From Argyresthia goedartella (lineage: Eukaryota; Arthropoda; Insecta; Lepidoptera; Argyresthiidae), in assembly GCA_949825045.1 (NCBI GenBank), contig OX463809.1, forward strand, positions 6,785,501 through 6,849,500: DNA of 64,000 nt. Direction: 5' to 3'. The position numbers and the translations under genes were made by a program. The stretch's first letter is position 1; each line of letters begins with the position of its first letter. Below the pieces are notes generated by a model that was not told the origin of the DNA, did no database searches, and saw only the letters and a list, made by a program, of their open reading frames with translations. Positions 51,698 to 61,545 of the stretch are shown here, one piece after another.

Positions 51698-54600
51698 CTA
51701 GTAGCCACCAGTAACATCAATGGCAGCCCCGGTGATGTAAGAACTCTTGTCTGAACTCAGGAAGGTAATGGCCTCGGCAATCTCTGAAATCACAAAGATA
51801 ATTAAAATATAATAACGCGATATTTTAGCGCCAAGAACGGGGACTGAATCCATTTAGGCCCACTTGCGTCATTCAGTTATGGTAGAGTTAGTGAAATAAC
51901 TCGGTAATTATGACTTGTTCATCAAACTATAAATATCATAATTACCGAGATGTTTCACTAACTCTTCGTTAACGGAATGACGGAAGTAGGCCTTGGGTCT
52001 TAATTATTTTATCTATGCATGCACGTATCATAAACCCTCTTTACTGCGTCCGAAAACCATTCGTTACGACCAGCATAATGATAAACTTCTTGGCAAAAAC
52101 TCATTTCTTATCTGAATATGACCATAATGTACCAAAATTTGTCAAATTATGACATTCAAATTTCGAACGCCGACGCCCGCCTGCGTGCCGCCCCTAATTT
52201 GTCGTGAAGTTGGTAGTACAGAACAAGCTAAACAACTGCAGAGCAATGATCAATGCCACAATGCCGGTCGAACATGCGGTTCCTGAACACATCAAAGAGA
52301 GCTTATGATATGTGTGTAGATAAACTAGTATATGTAACTGTACATAATTAGGCATTAAAACTCTCGAGTGATATTATTATGAAACTCGCCTACGGCTAGT
52401 TTCATAAACCCACTCTCGGGTATTAATGCCCTCCATTATGAAGCAGTCACATAAACTACTATAATACCATTCCCCCTCCAAAAAGCCTTTTTATTCACTG
52501 AAAACAGTCAATAAAAACACAGACATATGTCTGTGTTATTATATTATAATAAAGATGAATAAAAAGCACTCATTATTTTGGTGTTGGAATTTGGAACATA
52601 CCAACATATTGGACCTCCATCTCAATCTATACAACCCCCTTACAACGGGACACAGCTGCTAGCCCTGTCCCGTAGTTACTTCCGGATTAACTTTAGTCCC
52701 GGAGTAAAGCTTTATATCAATAAGGGGGCTATTGCATAATATTCCATTAATGTTCATGCTTAGAAGTAGCTTAAGGTGTCGATATATCGACAAAATCGAC
52801 ACATTTTGAAGTTATTTCTCTGCGGTTCAAAATAAGTCCCAAGTTAAATAGCTTACAAATACAGTACATAACAATTTTGGGACCTACTTTCTTGATTTTA
52901 TGTTATCTTATCAGAAACGCGATTGGAGGAATTTAGCTCGATAGAAATAAGTTGAAATTAGGCATTTTTTTTTTTTTATTTTTTATTAATTAAGAAAATA
53001 TTTTTAGGTGGGTTTTGACAATACAGGGAACCCAAGATGAAAAGGATACATTTGATAGCAGTGGCAGGTAGGCCTTTGTATAGAAATACAAGTAAATAAT
53101 ATAAATAAGTGTTTTGTATTAATTTAAACCGACTTTTTGTAATTTTTCCCCGATTCCGTCCCTCTCACACTGTGGGTCTTTCCGCCTGCGGTGATGGGGA
53201 ACCCTTAACCTTTTGACCGCCATTCATCAAATATAAAATGTGTCACTGACACGCAAAACATATAAGACTGGGGCGGTCAAAAGATTAAGCAAGATACGTA
53301 ATGCAAAATAAATTAGGGGAATATTAAACTGCACATCAAAAATACTGATTTGCACAGCAAATATCAGGGCAAAATGCTGCGGTAGCTTAGGTGAAGGGTA
53401 AAGGGGATGAGCGAAGCGAAGCCGCCTTTATCATTCGTATTAGGTTGAACATGCAAGAACAACAAAACATACTTAAAACATAAACTCGAGTACACATAAA
53501 ATATTTTATCTACACACGTATCATAAACCCTCTTTACTGCGTCTAAAAACCGCACGTTAAGACCAGCACAATGTAAAACTATTTGGTAAAAACTAATTTC
53601 TTATCTGAAAATTTGTACATGATGACCATAATGTCTAAAAATTTGTCAAATTATGACATTCAAATTTCGAACGCCGTCGCCCGCCTGCGTGCCGCCCCTA
53701 GTTTGTATGTGAAGTTGGTACAACAGAACAAGCTCAACAAAGAGAGCTTATGATATGTGTGTAGATAAACTAGTGAATGTAACTGTACATAATTAGGCAT
53801 TAAAACTCTCGAGTGATATTATTATGAAACGAGCCCTCGAGTATTAATGCCCTCCATTATGTAGCAGTCACATAAACTACTCTAAAACATAAAAAGTGTT
53901 TTTGCTGATCCTTTTTTGCTGTGCAAATCAGTATTTTTGATGTGCGATTAAATACTAGCCTATAAATTATACCAATTACACAAACAAACTTCCCCGAGCG
54001 TCGCCCGGCACAAAGATGCCCATCACACTGGCCGCGTTACCGCGCTGCACAACTAGCGAGATCCTCTGGACCAGGAACGCCCCAGAGCGGTTGTTATATC
54101 CACGGTTCCTCAAGCAAGCCACGACGATACGTAATGTTGTCTGACTATAGTGTATACGGGTTAGCATTGCGATACCGTAGCAGTCATTGACCCGACTGTT
54201 GTTGCGATGCGAACCGAATCATACACTGACGAGCAATGAAAAAGTTCCACCCACAAAACGCCGACAAACACCTTAATATATCCTAAAACATAGAACCTAG
54301 CTTCATAAATTAAGAATTTTTTTTTTTAATTGGTAATATTCCGATGCGCTGTTAAATGTACTTCAATATTGCAGAAAGCGTCATTAAGCTAGCCGTTCCC
54401 GTTTAGAAGTAATTTGGTGCCATGTCACTGGAACTTTTTCATTGCTCGTCAATGTACATGGTAACGGTCGGTAACCGTGGTAACCGATCGGCGGGCGGTA
54501 CCATGATAAGCTTAACGACAGTAATGCATGCATATTGCATATAATATCCACACTCAGCTGTGGGGGCATCAACAGATGATTGATTATTTTTCATATCATA

Positions 54601-57600
54601 GGTTTTGAACTTTATTACGAAGCTTGAGGTCCAAAGTCGCTGGCCATTTTTTGATCTACTCACAGACGAGTCGATAAGTAAGTATCGCTATACCAATCAT
54701 GAGTATACAGTGGTAGACAGGAGTCAATGCCCGATAGTTACTGTGCTAACCCAAAAAGAATGTAGTTAGTAGTATAGACTCACCCAATGGGTCTCCGATC
54801 CGCCCGAGGGGTACCATTTTCAGAATAGCCGCCTTCAGTTTGTCAGGTACTGTCTTTATAATAGGAGTGTCTATAAACCCTGGCAGGATCGCGTTGACTC
54901 TGAAACAAACAGGCGGTTATCTAGCAACTTGACATCTATGATGCTTCCTATTGCATTCAACACACGCGTGAAATGTGTGAACGTGGAAGACATGAGGGTG
55001 ATTGGAGCTCTATTGTGTTGTGACTATTTCACAGAGTTAACTATGTTTGCAGGACCCTCCACAAATCTCATTGTTCTTTTAATGAATTCTAGTACATCGC
55101 TGGATTTGAGGTTTGCTTAAGCTTTGTTCTGGTGATCATGACGCACAACGCTGCGATATGCGGTATGCGTTGCCGGACACTCAATCATATGAAAAACGTC
55201 GATAATGTTCTCTTGTTCCGTCGCAGTCTGCGTCAGCGGCGAGGGGCAAGCGCGGTGAAGTGGGGAGGTGTACTGCCGCACAGCGCGGCGTCATTCTCGG
55301 TTCAACGCTGCGGTGTGCGGTGTGCTTCACGGGTCAACAATATGGAATTTTTCGAAGACAATTTAATAGAATTAGTTCGCAACTATCCTTCTTTATATAA
55401 AAATAAAGACAAAAGACATAAAAGTTTGATAGTTAAAGAAAATTGCTACTAAATAGCACAAATTACAGAAAAAATTTTCATGTTCACGTCTACCTTGGTA
55501 GCTGCGGCAAAATCAACTGACCACCTCTCCGCAGAGACGCTAACTGCTGCGTCGTGACGCTGCGTTGCGACGCATACCGACCGCAGCGTTGTGCGTCATG
55601 ATCACCAGACCAAAGCTTTAGTTTCCTTCCCTGCCGATCCACAGTGTTCTCTTCATCTTGCTTACATTATGTATTCTCCAAAAAGTGCTGAAGCTATACC
55701 TTATGTTGAATTTTCCTAACTCCTTGGCTGCTGTCTGAGACATGGCCACAACTCCTGCTTTACTCCCGGCATAATTTGTTTGACCTGGAAAGTTAAACTA
55801 AAATAACATAACATAGCGTCACGCCTTTTCCCATACGGGGTGGCAGATGCGCAATTGTGCCCACTTGAGCCAGTTATTCAATAACCCATTTTGCGTGACA
55901 GGGGGCTAGCCCATCGCCGCAGCTATGGAGTAATGACGGTTTCCTCGCGATGTTTTACATCACCTTTAGAACTTCCGTAGAATGTACTTAAGATAAATTA
56001 ATTATCTCATTGGTACATGGTCAGGAATCGAACCTGCTTATCCTGTGTGGGAAGCAAGAATAGTATATAATAAAATATTGTTTAAACATGTTTATTGTAT
56101 ATTGTGACAATGAGGCACTCTCGCGCATCGTTAAGAAGTAGCAGATTAAGTAGGGAGGGATGACAAATGGGTAGATAACTCAATTATTTAACTTCTTGTC
56201 TCACTTTTAGGGTTCCGTACCCGAAGGGTGCCAAAAGGCACCCTATTTCAAGCCTCCGCTGTCCGTCCGTCCGTTCGTCAACGGACTCTACCGGATCAAC
56301 CGAAATAGGTAGAGAGCTGAAATTTCCACAGAGTACCCTCTATGCCGAATAATAAACCACACGCATTTAAAAAAAAAAGTCGTCCCCATACAAGCTACAT
56401 GTTTACTTGTTATAAGACGCTCGTTATAAGATTTAATGGCCAATTGGCCGTGTTGTTTGGTACTGTTTTGTTTTGCCTCCTCAGATAGAAAACAAAATTA
56501 AAATGTCTAACTGGAGCCGAACACTCCTTTTCTCACTATTGGGAAAACTGGCCGCATCGATAAATAATTAGAGGAAAACCAAATTTCACAGTCTTACGGC
56601 CTTACTAATAAAAGAAGTTATTCACGGTTTAACTTATACAGTGTTTTGTCTTGCTTTGACATTTGACATTCACTCGGCGTATGAAAAGGACAAAACACTG
56701 AATAAGTTAAACCGTGAGTTACTGTTTATATTAGTAAGGCCGTTAAACTATACAGAAATTCTAAATACCTACTTTCTTTGCGATATTCCTATCCATTGAG
56801 ACGAATTGAAGATAAATATAATACAAATACATACATCCTGTCCCAAGTCCAGGTTTATGCCACATGGAGGGAAAGTACCTTATTGTAAATAGAGCATTTT
56901 ATTTTTATATTGAAATAATACTTCATTCTCGTTTACCTTTTCAAATACCGTATTCTCGTCTCAGTATACAACAATTCGCAAGGCCTCAGAAGGTCCGCAT
57001 TTTGGCAGTTCTTAAAAAGCCAGTCACCTTTACCATAGGTTTTATTTACCTCAAAGTGTCATTCTCAAGCTCGAAAACCTCCGGATGCGCAAACGACAAC
57101 TCAAAAGTTGATGAACACTCAGTGCCACTGTATGGCTATTGAATAGCCCGCTATCCATGTTTACAGCTGTGTCTTGCCACCCCATATGAGAGAAAGATGT
57201 TACATACCCATGTTTCCATATTTGCCAACAATACTGGAAATGTTTATAATAGATCCGGAAGTGACACCAGCCTCAGTCATTGCTCCGGCAAATGCCTGCA
57301 TCACCAAAAATGTACCCTGTAACAGAAGTAAGAAATGGTTTAACACTATTGATACAATATTTGTAGCTTTCGTAAATCTATTGAAGCATATATAGGTCAT
57401 AGGGCTAAGCAGGGGCGTACACCACCACACTATACTACACTGCACACTACACATTTTACCCTTGCATTCAACATTCAAAATTTATAATTTAATAATTGAA
57501 TTTGTTTTTAGTAACATATTTTACTGTTCTCTTTGTGTATATACTTATTTAACCACCTCAGTATAATGTCATGATGTTTAGCTTAAGGAATTTAAATCCA

Positions 57601-58526
57601 TTATTGGCTTAAGTTAAGGTTTAATTCGCTGTTTAATCATGCATATATTTAGCTGTGGATTTTTTTTTAAGATAATAAAAATAATAAAAAAAAGCATCCA
57701 CCACTTTACTATTTTATTTTATCCATGATCTTACTCAGTTAAGAGTAAAGACCTATTACCCACGTTGGGGGCAATAATGGGCGAGTTACATTTACTTTTC
57801 ATTTCAATGTTCAACCATACAACTTCATGCAGTGTAAAGAGAATTCAGGGTTCAATATTTTCAACCACACAACTTCATGCAGTGTGAAGAGAATTCAGGG
57901 TTCAATATTGTATCATTCATTGAGTCTTTCATGAAAGTTATTTTACTATTGTACAATAATATTTTTCTTTATTGTACATACTTAGGTAAGCCGTAAAACA
58001 ACATATGGTTTACTTATAAAATGCATCGATTGGTTTATCCACACAGCGGAGATCCTTGTTGGTACCAATATGCTTATGGTCAAACAAGGTATGAAGCTAT
58101 CAAGCTATGTTGTGACAAATATAAACAACGCCTTCAAAGACACACAAACTACCTTCAGGGCAGCTTACAATACCAGAAAGCATATACAGACTAAAATAGC
58201 GGCATGATCTATTTGACCAAGATAGTCAGCAAACCATCATAAGAAAGGCAGACTGGGAGTAGCGCCTTACCATACCTTAATACATAGCATCTCTTTGTAG
58301 TTGAAAGCAAGAAAATAAAAAGGTATACAGACCTTCAAATTTACATTAAGGACACTGTCATAATCGGCTTCTGATAACTTCAGCAGCCAGTTATCCCTAG
58401 TGATGCCGGCGGAGTTGACGACAATCGTTGGCGGAGCTCTGTACAGCTTGAGAGTTGCTTCCAGAGCATTCTTTACGGATTTGGAGTCGGAGACATCTAG
58501 CTCGAGGGCACTGTGATCTCCTACTT
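51698..58526 (-). CDS. HSD17B8: HSD17B8-type short-chain dehydrogenase/reductase, 5' end outside the window
   Basis: Five exons in gene order: 58526-58333, 57316-57208, 55784-55700, 54899-54784 and 51783-51698 (stop TAG at 51700-51698), all with GT-AG borders and matching phase, giving about 195 codons. The protein shows VNSAGITRDNWLLKLSEADY (Asn of the tetrad follows in NVNLKGTFLV), SIINISSIVGKYGN (catalytic Ser), YAGSK (Tyr and Lys), VNAILPGFIDTP and SSYITGAAIDVTGGY. The order and the wording around the active site match HSD17B8, which pairs with CBR4 as mitochondrial 3-ketoacyl-ACP reductase and also acts on estradiol in vertebrates. About 65 residues with the glycine-rich NAD site are absent; the first listed exon starts in mid-codon, so an upstream exon must lie beyond the elements at 59-64 kb. 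Partial, not necessarily broken. Confidence 0.9.
51855..51993. mobile_element. MITE with arms of about 55 bp
   Basis: 51855-51912 and 51936-51993 are imperfect inverted copies (AGGCCCACTTGCGTCATTC, AGAGTTAGTGAAA, CTCGGTAATTATGA). Located in the last intron of the HSD17B8-type gene. Confidence 0.85.
52010..52470 (-). mobile_element. Foldback repeat copy, reverse orientation
   Basis: Carries, reversed relative to 3180-4415, the blocks CGTATCATAAACCCTC, CATTATGGTCA-type, CGAACGCCGACGCCCGCC, ATGCCGGTCGAACATGCGG, GGCATTAAAACTC, then the hinge GAAACTCGCC...GTTTC (52381-52402) and the right-end block of a following unit to 52465. Confidence 0.8.
52516..53321. other. Short palindromes, otherwise unassigned intron sequence
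   Basis: A perfect 22-bp palindrome (AACACAGACAT and its complement) lies at 52516-52537. A small foldback lies at about 53206-53287 (AACCTTTTGACCGCC and GGCGGTCAAAAGATT). Nothing else recognised. Confidence 0.5.
53322..53954. mobile_element. Non-autonomous TIR element, 633 bp, internally deleted
   Basis: Same family as 26559-27382: left terminus 53322-53363 (GCACATCAAAAATACTG), right terminus to 53954 (GCTGTGCAAATCAGTAT then GATGTGCGATTAAATA), the GGTAAAGGGGATGAGCGAAG module at about 53395-53415, and the inner foldback blocks in the reverse orientation. The GTGTTCAGGAACCGC block is missing between 53735 and 53740. It lies directly beside the RLE-element fragment at 53976. Confidence 0.82.
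53976..54118 (-). pseudogene. 5'-truncated copy of the RLE-type retrotransposon
   Basis: The - strand reads LRNRGYNNRSGAFLVQRISL then VVQRGNAASVMG and ends GDARGSLFV before the stop, matching the last 45 residues of the 956-aa protein (LRDRGFDNRSGAF, GNAASVMG, GGLFV) with about ten differences. The sequence after the stop (TTTGTTTGTGTAATTG) also resembles that copy's 3' UTR. A typical dead-on-arrival 3' fragment. Confidence 0.88.
54227..54451. mobile_element. TIR element (MITE-like)
   Basis: Perfect arms of about 23 bp (54227-54249 and 54429-54451; GACGAGCAATGAAAAAGTTC), with weaker matching outwards (ACCG...TACA). The centre is unmatched. Confidence 0.85.
55120..55617 (+). mobile_element. 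PIF/Harbinger-like element, 498 bp, with TTA target duplication
   Basis: Termini of about 36 bp are inverted with one mismatch (AGCTTTGTTCTGGTGATC left; AGCTTTGGTCTGGTGATC on the other strand right) and are flanked by TTA at 55117-55119 and 55618-55620. A 3-bp TTA/TAA duplication is the PIF/Harbinger hallmark. The interior has a short ORF for the start of a MADF domain (55342-55449), the DNA-binding partner protein of such elements. No transposase. Located in an intron of the HSD17B8-type gene. Confidence 0.88.
55342..55449 (+). pseudogene. MADF-domain fragment inside the Harbinger-like element
   Basis: ATG at 55342 opens MEFFEDNLIELVRNYPSLY, followed by a Lys-rich stretch ending KENCY and a TAA at 55450. 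EDNLIELVRNYPSLY matches the first helix of MADF (Myb/SANT-like) domains; the conserved WxxIA box that should follow is interrupted by the stop (IAQI continues after it). Only about a third of the domain remains, so it is not expected to work. Confidence 0.8.
55803..56065 (-). mobile_element. SINE family 2, reverse orientation
   Basis: Reverse counterpart of 46923-47208: AACATAACATAGCGTCACGC at the left (tail), CCATCGCCGCAGCTATGG, and the reversed B box GGAATCGAACCTGC near 56022-56035. Confidence 0.85.
56206..56400 (+). mobile_element. Dispersed GGGTTCCGTACCC repeat, 5' part
   Basis: TTTTAGGGTTCCGTACCCG, CCTCCGCTGTCCGTCC, then ATCAACCGAAATAGGTAGAG and GAGCTGAAATTTCCACAG, the same order as at 27553. 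The right end is not found nearby. Confidence 0.75.
56596..56743. mobile_element. MITE, 148 bp, 55-bp TIRs
   Basis: 56596-56650 and 56689-56743 are inverted copies with few mismatches (ACGGCCTTACTAATA, GGTTTAACTTAT, CAGTGTTTTGTC), leaving a 38-bp centre. Lies in an HSD17B8-type intron. Confidence 0.9.
56744..57207. other. Intron sequence, nothing recognised
   Basis: The 92-codon + frame at 56864-57142 has no domain and is antisense within an intron. Confidence 0.4.
57811..57910. repeat. Two tandem copies of a 50-bp unit
   Basis: 57811-57860 and 57861-57910 differ at only about three positions (TCAACCATACAACTTCATGC versus TCAACCACACAACTTCATGC). Intronic. Confidence 0.9.
57911..58332. other. 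Intron sequence, nothing recognised
   Basis: No repeat or frame of note between the 50-bp tandem pair and the HSD17B8-type exon ending at 58333. Confidence 0.4.
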
Positions 58527-58989
58527 CTGAAATTTATAAAATAATGATTTTTTTCATAGCAATATTGCCTGTCATCATATTATTAGAAGGTACTTAAACT
58601 GTTTATGTCCTCATTATCAAAATATATTGAATCATCTGTGTCCACAAATGATATTGATATGGCCGAGATAATAATGAAAGTCATGTTGGAGTTTAACTTT
58701 CTATCACTGTAAAAAATTTGTGGTAGGCATTTTCCCGAATGCAGCGAAGCTGAAAAGAGGAGGGTATTTGACCAGTTTGTATATATGTATTTTTGCATAT
58801 ATCTGTTTCTTTGTCCCCAAGTGTGTGTCCCCAATCCCCAACGGATCTTCGGAAGGAGTTCGTCGTTCGCCCTAGTCGCAAGCGCACGTATTTACTTTTC
58901 TCGAATCAAACCAGTCGCACTCTAAATTAGTAATGGGAAGAACGAGTTATCGATAAAACAATATCGACTATCGAACTTTCTAAATAAAC

Positions 58990-60660
58990 GGCGAAGTATC
59001 GAGCTGGCGTCCATTGGCAGCGGTCGTTGAAGCTGCCCCCCACCATCCCGCGTCGCTCGCAGCCACCGCCTCAAAGTGAGCCACCACCTGCAGCACTCGA
59101 CTGATAGTCTCCAATCCAGTGATGGGAAGCAAGACTCCAACCAAGGCACCAATTTATTGACGATGTCTGGACCAATGGACAGATTCATGTCAAGGTCATC
59201 ATCTAACCCAAACCTCTCCAAGCGAAATAGAGAAAAAACCATCGCCCAATGGCGTTTTCCTAAACGTGCTGCTGTATCAAAGGACACATCAAACAAACCC
59301 CAGATACTAACTTCAAATAGGTTCAGCAGCCTGAGCAATGATGAATACACTCGGATGCCGGAACCACTTCGTCTTGCTGTCATTCAACGAAAGAAGACAG
59401 GGCACATCCCGCCAATAGTCATAAATCTTAATCCAGAATGGCCCCGTGGTTAAGTTCAAGACCAGATCCTGATATTCACCAAAAGTTTTCACCTGCACTA
59501 CAAAGGCAATAACAAAGTTGCGGTCCAGTGCTACACTGCAGAGGGCCACAAGCTAGTCAAAGAAGGTCTACTTAAAGGCAATGCTGCTTTCCACACCTTC
59601 TCTAGAAAAGATGAGAATGGCTATAAAGTCGTCATTAGATAGAGGATTACCAACCTACCCAAAAAAAACATTGATAGCTGAACTTGGCGAAATGGGATTC
59701 CGTGATCCTAAGATATCAAAGCTCCAGTCGGCGTCGAGACAAAGGTCAAGTAGTCCCCTATATTTAGCGCAACTACCAGCTGGAACAGATAATTTAAAGC
59801 TCCTTTTGATAAGGTACCTGGCGAACTGCGTCGTTGAAATCAGGCATTACAAACCAACTAGCTCAACAGGAACACAGTGCTACCTATGCCAAGGATTCGG
59901 TCACGTTTCCTGAAACTGCAATCTCCCCGAAAGGTGTGGTGCAGTGAAAGTCATGGTACCAGAGACTGTCCCAAGAAAGATAAGGAGTAACCCGTCCGTT
60001 GATGCAACTGCCTTCAAGACCACGCCGCCAGTTTCCGCCAATGCCAGGAGCGGCAGACATACATCAAAACCCTTATTTCTCGAAGTGATGAAGCCCAGAA
60101 GGTACTTCGAATAAAAAACAAAACTGTTCCATCTGAACAACCACTCAACCCTCACGATCGGCCCTTTCTTAAACCGCCCAGCCAACCAACTTGGCCCAAA
60201 ACCAATGAGCCCACTCCGAGCTATAAATCTCAAGATCCCACCACCAAGGAAATTCTGAAGATCCTGGAGGTAATCAGGAGCATAAAAGGTAGATTTAAGG
60301 ACTGTCGCACTATGCTAGATAAAGTTATGCTGGTACCTACTCACCCATCTAGGTCAATATGTATAGTAGCTCCGAACTTACAATTCTTCATTGGAACGCG
60401 GATGGCGTACAAGACAGACAGCTTGAACTAATAGACCTAGCTGTAAGTGATCTATCAAGAGAGACAAAGCTAACCAGCAGAATTACCGTGAATATTCCAG
60501 GTTTTGTTTGCCACCGTGCGGATAAACATCCCAGTGGGCGAGGTCAAGGTGTGGCAATCCATATACGATCGGATACAAATCACTCCCAATTATGTTCTCC
60601 TCCTACTAAAAATATCGAGTCAATCAATATAAAAATATCCCTCGGAGGTAATTAACTCTC
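58990..60660 (+). pseudogene. Jockey-type non-LTR element, ORF1 (gag-like) and start of endonuclease
   Basis: ORF1, across frame changes and stops: MSGPMDRFMSRSSSNPNLSK (59163), NRFSSLSNDE, HIPPIVI; then ENGYKVVIRGLPTYPKKTLIAEL and MGFRDPKISKL, an ORF1 RNA-binding (PRE_C2HC-type) region; then GTQCYLCQGFGHVS followed by a stop and NCNLPERCGA, a CCHC knuckle. At 60359-60655 a second frame starts SSELTILHWNADGVQDRQLELI and RGQGVAIHIR, the N-terminal part of an APE endonuclease, and is lost after KISLGGN. RT is absent. The element lies antisense to, and probably within, the first intron of the HSD17B8-type gene. Confidence 0.82.
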
Positions 60661-61190
60661 ATTATTTTCGGTATATGTTCAGGCTTCTCAGCACCTAATG
60701 ACCTCGTAGGGGCCCATGAGCTACGAGGTAGCGTGACGATCAGGTGCCAAGAAGTGATGAACGTCGGCGATTCACCGAGCTGAAGTTATGTGGGGTAGAT
60801 CTTACCTGGTCTGTGCTTCGGTCCCGTCAACTGTCTCTCTGCAAGGCCCGGGTGCACCCTAGGCTCTTCTTGGTTCTAACACAGGTTATGTTCTACGTGG
60901 TAAATACAAATCGGGCACGAAAATCCGAACTTTATCTGGTTCGAGAGACAACAACACACTCAGCTATATTAACAATCCTGAGGGAATCCCGAATACATTC
61001 CTGATGCCCTGCGATTTGATTTCAACCCCTAACCAAAACGCGTTTACATTGCGAGGGCTTTCGTCTGTCAGTTGTCAAAACTGCCAGATTGACAGCTAAC
61101 GTCAAATTAAAAATGGCCGTTCAGAAACCATCGATCGAATATCGATTTGGAATCGAACAATCACCCGCCCGGACAGGCACCCACCTGTCC
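60660..61190. other. Unassigned; may include the end of the BEL/Pao element
   Basis: No domain in the short frames. On the - strand 61190-61080 directly follows the BEL pol stop and would hold the element's 3' untranslated part and LTR start, but no LTR pair can be seen. Confidence 0.35.
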
Positions 61191-61191
61191 C

Positions 61192-61545
61192 CTAATCTAC
61201 GGGCAGCCGAGACAACGTTGCTACCGCTCGTTTTAGAACCGAGCCTCCTACTAGAACCTCTGCTGACCGGGGGGTCCCGTCTTTGCCAGGGAACAAGTTA
61301 ACAATGCGCCCCCTGCGCCAACGTAGTGGCGGTAGGTTAGCATCCTTAACCAGAACGACGTCACCAACACTAGGGGGGCTAGTTTTGTCAGTCCACTTAA
61401 GGCGCTGTTGTAAGATATGCAGATACTCGAGCGACCAACGCTTCCAGAAATTCTGAGTAAACTGCTGTAACATCTGATACCTTGACAACCGATACAATTT
61501 CACTCCCTCGAAGGGGTGCTCCGGCAACGCGTTAAGTGGCTGTCC
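61192..61545 (-). pseudogene. BEL/Pao retrotransposon pol C-terminal fragment
   Basis: The - strand reads GQPLNALPEHPFEGVKLYRL, SRYQMLQQFTQNFWKRWSLE, YLHILQQRLKWTDKTSPPSV, GDVVLVKDANLPPLRWRRG and RIVNLFPGKDGTPRSAEV, ending LSRLPVD then stop. This is the domain at the end of BEL/Pao integrases (DUF5641 type). No stop interrupts it, but the pol is cut at about 61545 by the insertion of the non-LTR element that follows. Confidence 0.88.

Noticed and set aside
58583..58887. N-terminal exon of the HSD17B8-type gene
   Set aside because: The - strand frames here lack a glycine-rich TGxxxGIG motif and do not fit the required splice phase.
59313..59549. A 78-codon - strand ORF and the 153-codon one at 58922-59383
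   Set aside because: Antisense to the ORF1 region of the Jockey-type element; no domain recognised.
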